From an uncultured Clostridia bacterium (GTDB lineage Bacteria > Bacillota > Clostridia > Oscillospirales > Oscillospiraceae): a stretch of DNA of 64,000 nt. Shown in pieces: positions 8,109 to 17,722 of this stretch. Both the position numbers and the translations under genes were made by a program. The notes under the pieces are model-generated. The model had not been told where the DNA came from. It did not search any database and saw nothing but the letters and a program-made list of their open reading frames with translations. The stretch covers positions 54,142-118,141 of the forward strand of contig CAMFBN010000003.1 in assembly GCA_945948535.1 (NCBI GenBank), read 5' to 3'. Position 1 is the first letter of the stretch. Every line of letters begins with the position of its first letter.

Positions 8109-8750
8109 ATGTTCCTCCCGGTAACGTTGCAGCTTCTGGCAGGCTTCGGCGAATCTCTGAAAATCTTCCTGCTGACCCTGCTGTTCGCTCTTCCTCTGGG
8201 CCTTGTCATCTGCTTCGGCTCCATGAGCCGGTTTTCTCCCCTGCGGAAGCTGATCCGCTGCTTTGTCTGGATTATCCGCGGCACGCCCCTGATGCTCCAG
8301 CTGATTATCATTTTCTACGGTCCCGGTCTGATGTTCGATCTGCCCGCCATGCCCCGGTTCACCGCCACCATTGTAGCCTTTACCATCAACTACGCCTGCT
8401 ATTTTTCCGAAATCTACCGGGGCGGCATCGAATCCATCCCCCGTGGTCAGTATGAGGCCGGGCAGGTACTGGGCATGACCAAGCAGCAGATTTTTTTCCG
8501 GGTGGTTCTGCTTCAGGTGGTCAAGCGGGTTATGGCTCCCATGAGCAACGAAATCATCACCCTGGTCAAGGACACCTCCCTGGCCCGGATCATCGGCATT
8601 TACGAAATCATCTGGGCCGGCGAGTCCTTCATCAAGAAGGGCCTCATTTGGCCCCTGTTCTACACCGGCGCGTTCTATCTGATTTTCAGCGGCCTGCTGA
8701 CCATCCTGTTCGGCAAGCTGGAAGAAAAACTAAACTATTTCAGAGGTTGA
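8109..8750 (+). CDS. Amino acid ABC transporter permease
   Basis: Inner-membrane permease of the HisM/GlnP type, 213 residues with about five membrane spans. The segment WIIRGTPLMLQLII and the EAA loop QYEAGQVLGMTKQQIFFRVVL, which docks on the ATPase, identify it. It starts at 8109 with AGAGAGGT upstream and ends three bases before the ATPase gene. As a single permease gene is present it probably forms a homodimer. Confidence 0.93.
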   Translation: MFLPVTLQLLAGFGESLKIFLLTLLFALPLGLVICFGSMSRFSPLRKLIRCFVWIIRGTPLMLQLIIIFYGPGLMFDLPAMPRFTATIVAFTINYACYFSEIYRGGIESIPRGQYEAGQVLGMTKQQIFFRVVLLQVVKRVMAPMSNEIITLVKDTSLARIIGIYEIIWAGESFIKKGLIWPLFYTGAFYLIFSGLLTILFGKLEEKLNYFRG

Positions 8751-8753
8751 GCC

Positions 8754-9500
8754 ATGGCGATTTTGGAAGTAAAGAATATCAAAAAGGGCTTCGGTTCTAC
8801 GGACGTTCTTAAGGGCGTCAGCTTTTCTCTGGAAAAGGGGCAGGTGCTGGCCATCATCGGTTCCTCCGGCAGCGGCAAAACCACCCTTCTGCGGTGCCTG
8901 AATTTTCTGGAAACCCCTGACGAAGGCGAAATTTGGGTAGATGGGCAGCTTCTCAACGGCGGAAACCTCACCGACGAGCAGGTGCGGCAGAACCGGCTGC
9001 ACTTTGGTCTGGTATTCCAGAATTTTAACCTGTTCCCCCAATACACCGTGCTGGAAAATATCACGCTGGCCCCGAAGCTGCTTAAGCACACGGAACCTGC
9101 CGCTATTCGGGAAAAAGCGCTGAAGCTGCTGGATCAGGTGGGACTGCTGCAAAAGCAGGACGCCTACCCCTACCAGCTGTCCGGCGGACAGCAGCAGCGG
9201 GTAGCCATTGCCCGGGCGCTGGCACTGAGCCCTCAGGTATTGTGCTTTGACGAACCCACCTCCGCTCTGGACCCGGAGCTGACCGGCGAGGTTCTGCGGG
9301 TCATAAGGGGTCTCAAAGACAAGGACAACACCATGATCGTGGTCACTCACGAAATGGACTTTGCCCGCAGCGTGGCCGATGTGGTGATTTACATGGCGGA
9401 CGGAGTTATTGAGGAAATGGGCACGCCGGAGGAGGTCTTTGGCAATCCCAGAAGTGAAAAAACCCGGGCCTTTATCCGGGGCGCCCAGCAGTCCTTCTGA
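8754..9500 (+). CDS. Amino acid ABC transporter ATP-binding protein
   Basis: ATPase subunit (248 residues) of the importer. Walker A GSSGSGKTTLLRC is at about residues 37-49, the Q-loop is VFQNFNLFPQ, the ABC signature is LSGGQQQR, Walker B is LCFDEPTSALD and the H-loop His is VVTHEMD. These place it in the polar amino acid (GlnQ/HisP) subfamily. It closes the operon and is followed by a double terminator. Confidence 0.95.
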   Translation: MAILEVKNIKKGFGSTDVLKGVSFSLEKGQVLAIIGSSGSGKTTLLRCLNFLETPDEGEIWVDGQLLNGGNLTDEQVRQNRLHFGLVFQNFNLFPQYTVLENITLAPKLLKHTEPAAIREKALKLLDQVGLLQKQDAYPYQLSGGQQQRVAIARALALSPQVLCFDEPTSALDPELTGEVLRVIRGLKDKDNTMIVVTHEMDFARSVADVVIYMADGVIEEMGTPEEVFGNPRSEKTRAFIRGAQQSF

Positions 9501-9514
9501 ACGAAATAAGTCAA

Positions 9515-9580
9515 AGGGGGCATCCGTGAGGATGCCCCCTCAATCTGTCAAACCCCCGGGGCGTATGCCCCGGGGGTCTT
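9515..9580. terminator. Double hairpin terminator between convergent genes
   Basis: Two perfect stems: AGGGGGCATCC / GGATGCCCCCT (9515-9540) and CCCCCGGGGC / GCCCCGGGGG (9553-9576), the second followed by TCTT. They separate the ABC operon from the convergent Ig-like protein gene and could serve both strands. Confidence 0.75.
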
Positions 9581-9598
9581 ACGCTATGGGATTTTCGA

Positions 9599-12500
9599 TC
9601 AGCTCACTTCCACAGTGAAGCTGACGCTCTTTCCGGAACCATCCAGAGCAGTTGCCTTAATGACGGCAGTGCCCTTTCTCTTGGCTTCCAGTACATAGGA
9701 GTTGGACTCCTTGTCCCACTTGATGTAGGCAACCGTGGAGCGGCTGCTGGTCCACTTCATGTCTGTGGCAGCGCCGACAGGCTTCGTTGTCGCGCTCAGG
9801 AAAGCCTCGGCACCCACGTCCAGATCCACTTTCTTCGTTTCCATATCCACATCCGTACCGTCAACGGCAGGTGTGATCTCGGTTGCCAGCGGGTAGATGA
9901 TAACATCCAGCGGTGTCGTCTCCTTGGCGCCATAGCCGTCCACGGCCTCGGCATGTACGGTAAGCACTACCGTCTCCTTCACCGTCCGCTTCGCGGTGAT
10001 CAGACCGGAGTTGGCGTCGATGGTAGCAAAGGTATCATCCTCCAGAGACCACTTCACGCGCTTGTTGGTCGCTTCGGGGTTGGTATCCGCCCGCAGGGCC
10101 AGCGTCTTGCCGGCATACAGCTTCTGCTCCTTAACACGCGGCGCAATCTCGATCTCCTTCACCGCGTTCACCAGCACCAGCGTGATCTTGGTGGTGAAGG
10201 TGGTCTTCTTGCCGGAGATTTCCTTGACATATTTCGCTGTCAGCGTGACCTTGCCAGCCTTATTGGCCTTCAGAGCGCCGGACTCAGAGTCGATGCTCAC
10301 AATGGACTTGCTGCTGGTGGACCAGACGACTGCATCCTTGACCGATTCAGCCGGGGCTCCGTCTGCAGGGTCCTCGGGAATGGAGATATACGCCAGTACA
10401 TCCAGATGATCCCGCAGATCATCCGCATTGATCGCATCCAGATTAATGGGCACAGTCACCGTTCCGGTATACGTCTCACTATCCCAGTTCTCAAAGGTAG
10501 CAGTCAGGGTGCAGGTCTGCTTGGGGCGAATCGTCAGAACGATGGAGTCGTTGGCGCCTTCCTTCTCCGCAGAAATGGCAACTACGGTAATATCCGTGTT
10601 CTCGGTAACGTTCTTCGCCGACACTCTGCCGCTGCTGCTGATGCTCGCTTCGTCGGTGGAAGTGGTGTATTCGCCATCCTCGCCGATCAGACGCCAGATA
10701 ACTTTCTGATTCGAAGCCTTGATGCCCTTGTAGTAGTCAGTCCAGGCGGTGGCTTTCAGAGACAGAGACTGACCGCCGCGCAGGTCGGTGCTCTTGGGTG
10801 CGGTGATCTGCAGCTCTTCCACCAGGTTGGTGACCTTCAGGGTGAACTTGGTGGTATAGAGGGTGCCGCCGGCCTCCCGGCTCTGCACGGTGATGGTGGT
10901 GGTGCCGGTCTTCAGTGTCTCAATATCGCCAAACTCGTTGATGGTCGCAACGCTCTTATTGCTGCTGGCGAAAGTGGTACGGTCGGGATCCGCGAGAGTT
11001 TCCGTATCCGAGTCACTGTCATACCAGTAGCCCTCGATGTAAGAAGTTCTGCCGCCGTTCATGGAAACGGTATTTTCGGTGATCAGCTCGCCGTCCATTT
11101 TCAGCAGGAAGGTCGTCCGTTTGGCGGGCTTGATGGTCAGGGTGTACTCATCGAATGCGTATCCATCATCGTTCACGCCCTCAGTAACACCCTCAGGAGC
11201 CTTTTCCGCGGATGTTGCACGTACACAGAGCGTAGCGTTCGTTTTGATCTCCTTGACGCTGAGTCTGCCGGAAGAAGTAATGGTAGCCTTGGTGGTCTTC
11301 TCGGGCTCGCAGTCAATGCCATTAACGTACTCGAGGACTTCCCACTTCAGCTTCTGATTTGCTGCCTTGACCCCATCGGCGTAGTCCGTCCAGGCGGTTG
11401 CCTTCATGGTTGCGGACTTGCCGCTGCGCAGCTCCGTGGGATTGATGCCCTCATTGAACAGGACTTCGTTCACAGGTTTGGTAATCGTCAGATAGATGTA
11501 GCCGACCTTCTTGCTGCCGTCCGTAGCCGTGGCGCTGATGCGCACCTTGCCGGCGTTGCGGATGGTCAGATTGCCGTCCGCATCAATGTCCACAATGTTC
11601 CTGTTGCTGGTACCCCAGGTCACTTCCGAAATGGCGTTTGTGGGTTCAACCACAGCCTCCAGCTGAATGGAGTCCGCATTATAAGGGATGTTGCTCGGGT
11701 TGACACCGTCCGGGACATTGATTTCAATGTCCTCCACGCCGTGAACGATCGTGATCACAGCCGGCTCCGCCTTAACGCCGCCCACTTCCGTCTCAGCATG
11801 GACAAGAACCGTTACGGAATCCTGATCGTCCGCAAGGCGCGCTGCCGTCAGCTTACCTCTGGCATTGATGGTTGCGGCGTTGGTGGGATCGCCGTCCTCG
11901 TCCGTAACGCTCCACAGAACTTTCTTGTCAGTCAGGCCCTTCATCGTCGCCACGTTGGTGGTCAGTGTGACGGAGCTGCCGCCGCGCATCCGGGCAGGCG
12001 CATCCAGAATCTCAACCTCTGTAGCCAGCTTGACAAAACGAATCGTAAGCTTCTCAGACACACCGGAACCATCCTTGGCAGTGACAATCACCGTCACCGT
12101 TCCGGTTCTGTTTCTGTCATAAGGTGTAATAATGATGCTGTCATTATTTCCGCCGTCCGACCACTTGCACAGATTCCGGGAATCGTTGACCTTCCAGTCG
12201 AGAGCGGCGTTGGTCTCTTCCTCCGGGAACAGGTTCGCATTGACAGTAATCGACGTCAGCTCGTTATCATTCAGATTGAAGCAGTATTCGCCGTCTTTAA
12301 TCTTCTCGTCAGAGCTGTCCACCAGAAGGTCGATCTTGCTGACTCTGGGATACACAGTGATCGTGAGCACAGGCAGCGTGCTGATATCCTCGGGGTTCAG
12401 CTCCTCATCCACAAAGGAAACCCGCAGCGAGATGGTGCGCTGATGCCGCAGGGTGGAGAGCGCCGTCAGGCTGCCGGCAGCTTTCAAGGTCACGTACTCG

Positions 12501-13291
12501 TCATCTCTTGCGTCCACCAGGCTCCACTTGATCAGGGGCTCGGGCAGTGTGCTCTCATCATCATCGCACACGACCTTTGCCGACAGGGTCACGGTTTCAC
12601 CCGCCAGCATTTCCTGCGGATTGTTCTCGCCAAGCTCAATACGGTAATCGGGCGCTGCAGCCTCCACCACTTTCAGAGGATAACTGCCGGTCCTTCCATC
12701 GCAGGCGGCGATGATCGTCGTTTCGCCCACTTTCCAGCCTGTCACCACACCGTTCTCGTCGACGCTGGCAATTTTGTCGTTCTCAGAAGACCAGGTCACC
12801 ACTCCGGTGACATCCTCGACCATCAGTTCCAGCGTACCGCCGACGTTGACGATACCGGCGGACTCATCGTCCTTGGGAACAATCGACAGGTCCTCTTCGC
12901 CAAGGCCCTCAGCCTCCAGCACTTCCGCTTCCATGGCCACGGTCTCCTCAGTGGCCTCAGTCACTTCGGTCTCCTCAGTCACTTCGGTCTCCTCGGTAAC
13001 CTCAGTCGTCTCCGTTACCTCGGTTTCCTCCGTTGTCTCGGTCGTCTCAGTTACTTCCGTTTCCTCGGTGGTTTCGGTAGCCTCGGTGGTTTCGGTAGCC
13101 TCGGTGGTTTCGGTAGCCTCGGTGGTTTCGGTAGCCTCGGTGATCTCAGTCTCCTCAGCCACGGGTTCCTCTGCCACGATCTCAGCCACGGGTTCTTCTG
13201 GCACAGGTGCTTCCTCTGCCAGCGCCTGAACAGGCACCATGGACAGGACCATGACCAATGCCAGAAGCATGGACAGTATCCGTTTCTTCAT
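9599..13291 (-). CDS. Large secreted Ig-like (Big_2) repeat protein with Thr/Glu-rich linker
   Basis: Predicted exported protein of 1230 residues. A signal peptide (MKKRILSMLLALVMVLS, cleavage near VQALA-EE) is followed by an acidic Pro/Glu stretch, a low-complexity Thr/Glu/Val repeat (about residues 45-115), and then roughly ten bacterial Ig-like domains. Repeated patterns such as WSSENDKIASVDENGVVTG and WGTSNRNIVDIDADGNL are Big_2 hallmarks. No LPxTG motif, S-layer-homology domain or choline repeat is visible at the C-terminus, which ends in the last Ig-like domain (SVSFTVEVS), so the protein is either released or held by non-covalent contacts. Such proteins usually act in adhesion or cell-surface scaffolding. 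It is a single gene with its own promoter. Confidence 0.88.
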   Translation of the reverse strand: MKKRILSMLLALVMVLSMVPVQALAEEAPVPEEPVAEIVAEEPVAEETEITEATETTEATETTEATETTEATETTEETEVTETTETTEETEVTETTEVTEETEVTEETEVTEATEETVAMEAEVLEAEGLGEEDLSIVPKDDESAGIVNVGGTLELMVEDVTGVVTWSSENDKIASVDENGVVTGWKVGETTIIAACDGRTGSYPLKVVEAAAPDYRIELGENNPQEMLAGETVTLSAKVVCDDDESTLPEPLIKWSLVDARDDEYVTLKAAGSLTALSTLRHQRTISLRVSFVDEELNPEDISTLPVLTITVYPRVSKIDLLVDSSDEKIKDGEYCFNLNDNELTSITVNANLFPEEETNAALDWKVNDSRNLCKWSDGGNNDSIIITPYDRNRTGTVTVIVTAKDGSGVSEKLTIRFVKLATEVEILDAPARMRGGSSVTLTTNVATMKGLTDKKVLWSVTDEDGDPTNAATINARGKLTAARLADDQDSVTVLVHAETEVGGVKAEPAVITIVHGVEDIEINVPDGVNPSNIPYNADSIQLEAVVEPTNAISEVTWGTSNRNIVDIDADGNLTIRNAGKVRISATATDGSKKVGYIYLTITKPVNEVLFNEGINPTELRSGKSATMKATAWTDYADGVKAANQKLKWEVLEYVNGIDCEPEKTTKATITSSGRLSVKEIKTNATLCVRATSAEKAPEGVTEGVNDDGYAFDEYTLTIKPAKRTTFLLKMDGELITENTVSMNGGRTSYIEGYWYDSDSDTETLADPDRTTFASSNKSVATINEFGDIETLKTGTTTITVQSREAGGTLYTTKFTLKVTNLVEELQITAPKSTDLRGGQSLSLKATAWTDYYKGIKASNQKVIWRLIGEDGEYTTSTDEASISSSGRVSAKNVTENTDITVVAISAEKEGANDSIVLTIRPKQTCTLTATFENWDSETYTGTVTVPINLDAINADDLRDHLDVLAYISIPEDPADGAPAESVKDAVVWSTSSKSIVSIDSESGALKANKAGKVTLTAKYVKEISGKKTTFTTKITLVLVNAVKEIEIAPRVKEQKLYAGKTLALRADTNPEATNKRVKWSLEDDTFATIDANSGLITAKRTVKETVVLTVHAEAVDGYGAKETTPLDVIIYPLATEITPAVDGTDVDMETKKVDLDVGAEAFLSATTKPVGAATDMKWTSSRSTVAYIKWDKESNSYVLEAKRKGTAVIKATALDGSGKSVSFTVEVS
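12950..13150 (-). repeat. In-frame tandem repeats encoding Thr/Glu linker
   Basis: Inside the Ig-like protein gene, near-identical 18-base units (coding Glu-Ala-Thr-Glu-Thr-Thr) are repeated about four times at roughly 13069-13141, preceded on the plus-strand map by looser Glu-Val-Thr-Glu-Thr-Thr variants. Such in-frame repeats can change copy number by slippage and would alter stalk length without breaking the frame. Confidence 0.85.
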
Positions 13292-13345
13292 TGAATAACA
13301 GCCTCCTTATGTTCTTGTAACAATAGTCTGTAACTATTTGTCATG

Positions 13346-13374
13346 ATTGTAACACACCGATTACAAAATTGCAA
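13346..13374 (-). promoter_or_regulatory. Promoter of the Ig-like protein gene
   Basis: On the minus strand TTGCAA (13369-13374), 17 bases, then TACAAT (13346-13351). The leader that follows carries several GTTACA repeats before the AAGGAGG ribosome site. Confidence 0.7.
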
Positions 13375-13437
13375 CTGGTAAACGCTAATATTTTCCATAA
13401 ATTTTTCCTCTGATTTCCAGTTTTCCCTTTTCAGCAC

Positions 13438-13495
13438 TTGACAATTATATCGGTATGCGATATACTAGCCGTACGATATATCGGTTATCGATATA
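13438..13495 (+). promoter_or_regulatory. padR promoter with two matching operator palindromes
   Basis: TTGACA (13438-13443), 17 bases, TATACT (13461-13466). Two 19-base inverted repeats of identical design, TATATCG-5-CGATATA, lie at 13446-13464 (covering the spacer and -10) and 13477-13495 (around and after the transcription start). Their placement fits repression by the PadR protein encoded immediately downstream. Confidence 0.85.
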
Positions 13496-13510
13496 AAAGG
13501 AGGCCTTGCA

Positions 13511-13831
13511 TTGAATGACAATCCGATTCTGACCGAATCCACCTACTATATTCTGCTGTCCCTGTACACCCCCCAGCACGGTTACGGCATCATGCAGCGC
13601 ACGGAGGCTCTGTCCGGCGGGCGGGTGCGGCTGGCGGCGGGTACATTGTACGGCGCGCTGACTTCCCTGTGCGACAAAGGGTGGATCGTCCCTCTGCCTG
13701 TGGACGAAAACAGCCGAAAAAAGGAATACCAGCTGACCGCAAAGGGGCTGGAAGTGCTGAAAAACGAATTAAACCGCCTGCGCCAGCTGGTTGCCAACGG
13801 CGAGACGGTGCTGAAGGAGGAAGACATATGA
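13511..13831 (+). CDS. PadR family transcriptional regulator
   Basis: PadR-type winged-helix repressor of 106 residues; the family commonly represses its own operon and a neighbouring membrane or transport gene. STYYILLSLYTPQHGYGIMQ and LAAGTLYGALTSLCDKGWI are the classic PadR helix-turn-helix segments, and the C-terminal LNRLRQLVANGETVL is the dimerising helix. The start is TTG at 13511 with AAAGGAGG eight bases upstream; the nearby ATG at 13515 is in the wrong frame. It overlaps the next gene by ATGA. Confidence 0.93.
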   Translation: MNDNPILTESTYYILLSLYTPQHGYGIMQRTEALSGGRVRLAAGTLYGALTSLCDKGWIVPLPVDENSRKKEYQLTAKGLEVLKNELNRLRQLVANGETVLKEEDI

Positions 13832-14337
13832 AAGAGGAAAAAGTGATGCAGAGATGCTTCTGGGTCTGGAATTTTGAAAAGGAGGAGCGCTGGCTCAACA
13901 CCATGGCCCAATCCGGCTGGGTGCTGACGAAGGTGGGCTTCTGCACCTACCATTTCGCCCCTTGCCAGCCGGGAGAATACACCATACGGCTGGAAATGCA
14001 CGCGCCGGACAGGGACTATTTGCAGTTCATGCAGGATATCGGCGCGGAGTACGTGGGCCGCATGGTGCAGTGGGTATACTTCCGGCGGAATGCCGAGCTG
14101 GGGCAGTTCGATCTGTTCTCCGATATCGATTCCAAAATCGAGCACCTGAGAAAAATCGGCAGAACCCTCTCCGTCATCGGCGTGGCCAACCTGCTGATCG
14201 GTCTTATCAACAGCTTGGGCCAAACCCATATCGGCTGGCTGAACCTGCTGTGCGCCACGCTTCTCATGTACGCCCTGGGCCGGATACACGGCAAGATGGA
14301 ATCCCTGCAAAACGACCGGCTGCTGCTTGAATCCTGA
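13828..14337 (+). CDS. DUF2812 domain protein
   Basis: 169-residue protein of the DUF2812 type, regularly paired with PadR regulators in Firmicutes. The N-terminal half has the typical FWVWNFEKEERWLNTMA and YHFAPCQPGEYTIRLE segments; the C-terminal half contains two hydrophobic segments (about residues 113-128 and 132-150) and is probably membrane-bound. The function of the family is unknown. Overlap with padR (ATGA at 13828) means the two are translated together, and the regulator probably controls this protein. Confidence 0.85.
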   Translation: MKEEKVMQRCFWVWNFEKEERWLNTMAQSGWVLTKVGFCTYHFAPCQPGEYTIRLEMHAPDRDYLQFMQDIGAEYVGRMVQWVYFRRNAELGQFDLFSDIDSKIEHLRKIGRTLSVIGVANLLIGLINSLGQTHIGWLNLLCATLLMYALGRIHGKMESLQNDRLLLES

Positions 14338-14346
14338 ACGCACGAA

Positions 14347-14371
14347 GGGCACCCCTGAGGGGTGCCCCGTT
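14347..14371. terminator. Hairpin terminator after DUF2812 gene
   Basis: GGGCACCCC / GGGGTGCCC with a TGA loop, followed by CGTTTGCG. It stands between the padR operon and the convergent small Cys-rich gene. Confidence 0.65.
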
Positions 14372-14377
14372 TGCGCT

Positions 14378-14518
14378 TTAGCAGCAGCCGCAGTTATTGT
14401 TGTTGTCGCAGCCGCCCCAGTTCCAGTTACCGCCGCAGTTGCAGAACAGCAGGATCAGGATGATGATCCACCACCAGTTGTTGTTCAGGCAGCCGCAGAT
14501 ACCGTTATTATTACACAT
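14378..14518 (-). CDS. Tiny Asn/Cys/Gly-rich single-span membrane protein
   Basis: 46-residue product with an unusual layout: MCNNNGICGCLNNN, then a membrane span WWWIIILILLF, then a tail CNCGGNWNWGGCDNNNN ending CGCC. The start is ATG at 14518 with GGAGG nine bases upstream, a strong site that argues for real translation. Eight Cys residues in 46 suggest disulphide or metal cross-linking. Short, Asn/Gly/Cys-rich one-span proteins occur in spore-forming Firmicutes (YjcZ-like and coat-associated proteins), but I cannot assign a family. Confidence 0.6.
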   Translation of the reverse strand: MCNNNGICGCLNNNWWWIIILILLFCNCGGNWNWGGCDNNNNCGCC

Positions 14519-14594
14519 AGAAATACCTCCGAAACATCTTTTCTGAGCTTCACCGCTCATTCCATGTTATTCGGCAGGCGTTTTTTTGTGCGGC

Positions 14595-15287
14595 TTACAG
14601 TGCCCTCAGAGCATCTACCAGCGCGGTTTTTCCGGCAGTCTTCTCATCCTTCTGCTTGATAACCCGGGCAGGGCAGCCCGCCACCACGGTGTTAGGGGCC
14701 ACGTCGCTCACCACAATGGCCCCGGCGGCAACCACCGCGTCATGGCCGATGCGGCAGCCCTCGATGACCACGGCATTGGCACCGATGAGCACGTTGTCCT
14801 CCACAATGACGGGGGTGGCGGAGGCCGGCTCCACCACGCCCGCCAGCACGGCACCGGCGCCCACGTGGCAATTTTTGCCCACGGTGGCACGGCCGCCCAG
14901 CACCGCGCCCATGTCGATCATGGTGCCCTCGCCGACCACCGCGCCGATGTTGATGACCGCGCCCATCATGATGACGGCGTTTTTCCCGATCTCCACCTGC
15001 TCCCGGATGATAGCGCCCGGCTCGATGCGGGCGGGGATGTCCTTCAGGTCCAGCATGGGAATGGCGGAGTTGCGGCAATCGTTCTCGATTTCCACATGGT
15101 CGAATTCATTGGCTTCCAGCACGGGCTTTACGTCCTTCCAGTCGCCGAAGACGATCTTGCAGCCCTTGCCTGCGGGGAACTCCCGGCAGTTCGGGAAGGC
15201 GACGGGGGCCTTCTCCCAGACGTAGACCTTCACCGGGGTCTTTTTTTCGGAGGTGCGGATGTATTCAATGATTTCCTGTGCATTCAT
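14595..15287 (-). CDS. dapH: 2,3,4,5-tetrahydropyridine-2,6-dicarboxylate N-acetyltransferase
   Basis: DapH acetylates tetrahydrodipicolinate, the first step of the acetylated branch of lysine/meso-diaminopimelate synthesis. The 230-residue length is usual. An N-terminal alpha domain ([20 protein letters not shown]) is followed by a left-handed beta-helix of hexapeptide repeats ([36 protein letters not shown] turns) and the C-terminal [11 protein letters not shown]. It is divergent from a deacetylase and an aminotransferase that complete the branch. The start is ATG at 15287 with AAGGAGA upstream. Confidence 0.94.
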   Translation of the reverse strand: MNAQEIIEYIRTSEKKTPVKVYVWEKAPVAFPNCREFPAGKGCKIVFGDWKDVKPVLEANEFDHVEIENDCRNSAIPMLDLKDIPARIEPGAIIREQVEIGKNAVIMMGAVINIGAVVGEGTMIDMGAVLGGRATVGKNCHVGAGAVLAGVVEPASATPVIVEDNVLIGANAVVIEGCRIGHDAVVAAGAIVVSDVAPNTVVAGCPARVIKQKDEKTAGKTALVDALRAL

Positions 15288-15319
15288 ATTGCAATCTCCT
15301 TATTTCGTATTACCCAAAA

Positions 15320-15385
15320 ATTCTATCATTATTTGGGCAAAATGACAAGAAGAAAATTGACAGGGATGGAACTTTGCCTTATAAT
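15320..15385. promoter_or_regulatory. Divergent promoters of the DAP genes
   Basis: Rightward: a consensus TTGACA (15357-15362), 17 bases, TATAAT (15380-15385). Leftward for dapH: TTGTCA (complement of 15343-15348), 17 bases, TAGAAT (complement of 15320-15325). A CCCAAA / TTTGGG inversion at 15313-15336 overlaps the dapH promoter and might be an operator. Confidence 0.8.
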
Positions 15386-15409
15386 CGTACCCAAAAAGGG
15401 GGCGTGGAC

Positions 15410-16494
15410 ATGAATATTCGTGACGACCGGCGGGCGCTGCACCAAATCCCGGAGCTGGACCGGAACCTGCCGGAAACCTTTGCCTATCTGAACGGGGTAT
15501 TGTCAGGACTGAACTGCCGGGTGTTCTCACCGGTGACGGGCAGTCTGTGCGCCTTTTTTGATTTTGGAAAGCCGGAGTCCATTGCCTTCCGGGCGGACGC
15601 CGACGCTCTGCCCATTGCGGAGAAAACCGGGGCGGGCTACACCTCCCGGCACGTTGGCTGTATGCACGCCTGCGGGCACGACGGGCACATGGCGGTCTTG
15701 CTGGAGCTGGCCCGCCGTCTGAACGAAAGGAAGAACCTTCCGCACAACGTGCTACTGGTGTTCCAGAGCGCCGAGGAGACCACCGGCGGGGCAAGGGACA
15801 TCTGCGAAAGCGGCGTATTTGCGGAATACAACGTCAGGGCCATCTTCGGCCTGCATCTGTGGCCCGGGCTGGAAGCCGGGGTCATCGCCAGCCGAAAGCA
15901 GGAGCTGATGGCCCGTTCCAGTGAGGTGACTGTGGACATCTACGGGAAATCCGCCCACATTGCCAAGGCCGCCGAAGGGGTGGACGCTCTGATGGCAGCC
16001 GTGGAATTCTACCAAAAAGCCATGGAAATGGAGCGAAAGCTGCCGGATTCGGTGTTCCGTCTGTTGAAATTCGGCAAATTCCAGAGTGGAACCGTGCGCA
16101 ACGCCCTGTCTGCCCATACCCACATGGAGGGTTCCCTCCGGGCCTTTCAGGATGGGGTATTCGACGGTCTGGCGGCGGGGCTGGCAGGCATCGGCAGGGC
16201 CATGGAGGAAACGTATGGCTGCACCGTGAAGCTCCACCTCAGCGACGGCTACCCGGCAGTCATGAATCCGCCCGAATTATATGACCGGGTGCAAAATGCG
16301 GTGCCCTTCCGGGAGCTGGAAAGCCCCAGCATGACCGCCGAGGACTTTTCCTGGTATCAAAAGAGCTTACCGGGCCTGTTTTTCTTTCTCGGGCTGGGCG
16401 ACGTACCCGCCCTGCACACCGACACCTTCGATTTTGACGAAACCATTCTTCTGAAAGGCGCCGATTTCTTTGAGAAACTGGCGGAAATCGACCT

Positions 16495-16498
<4 letters not shown>
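15410..16498 (+). CDS. M20 amidohydrolase, probable N-acetyl-diaminopimelate deacetylase
   Basis: Metal-dependent M20D amidohydrolase, 362 residues. It would remove the acetyl group from N-acetyl-LL-diaminopimelate, the last step of the acetylated DAP branch; the genetic context (dapH and a class I aminotransferase) drives that specificity. Metal-ligand motifs are FRADADALP, GCMHACGHDGHMA and FQSAEETTGGA; the dimerisation domain begins near KSAHIAKAAEGVD. The start is ATG at 15410 with AAAGGGGG upstream. It overlaps the aminotransferase gene by ATGA. A hippurate-type amidohydrolase is the alternative by sequence alone. Confidence 0.85.
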
Positions 16499-17622
<1,124 letters not shown>

Positions 17623-17630
17623 TATTTTGC

Positions 17631-17656
17631 AGGGCGGCTTGATCTCAAGCCGCCCT
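17631..17656 (+). terminator. Hairpin terminator after the DAP operon
   Basis: A 12-bp stem AGGGCGGCTTGA / TCAAGCCGCCCT with a two-base loop, followed by an A/T-rich stretch. Confidence 0.65.
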
Positions 17657-17722
17657 CAATATATCGATAAACTGCATTTCCCTTTCAATCATCCCCGAAG
17701 GCGATATCATCACTTTCCACTT

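Noticed and set aside
12950..13150. Possible CRISPR array
   Set aside because: Units are 18-base in-frame coding repeats without unique spacers, and no cas gene is nearby.
9953..13294. Very long open frame on the plus strand opposite the Ig-like protein gene
   Set aside because: It is the mirror of a G+C-rich coding strand with repeats; the minus-strand protein has a signal peptide, ribosome site and Ig domains, and the plus-strand product resembles nothing.
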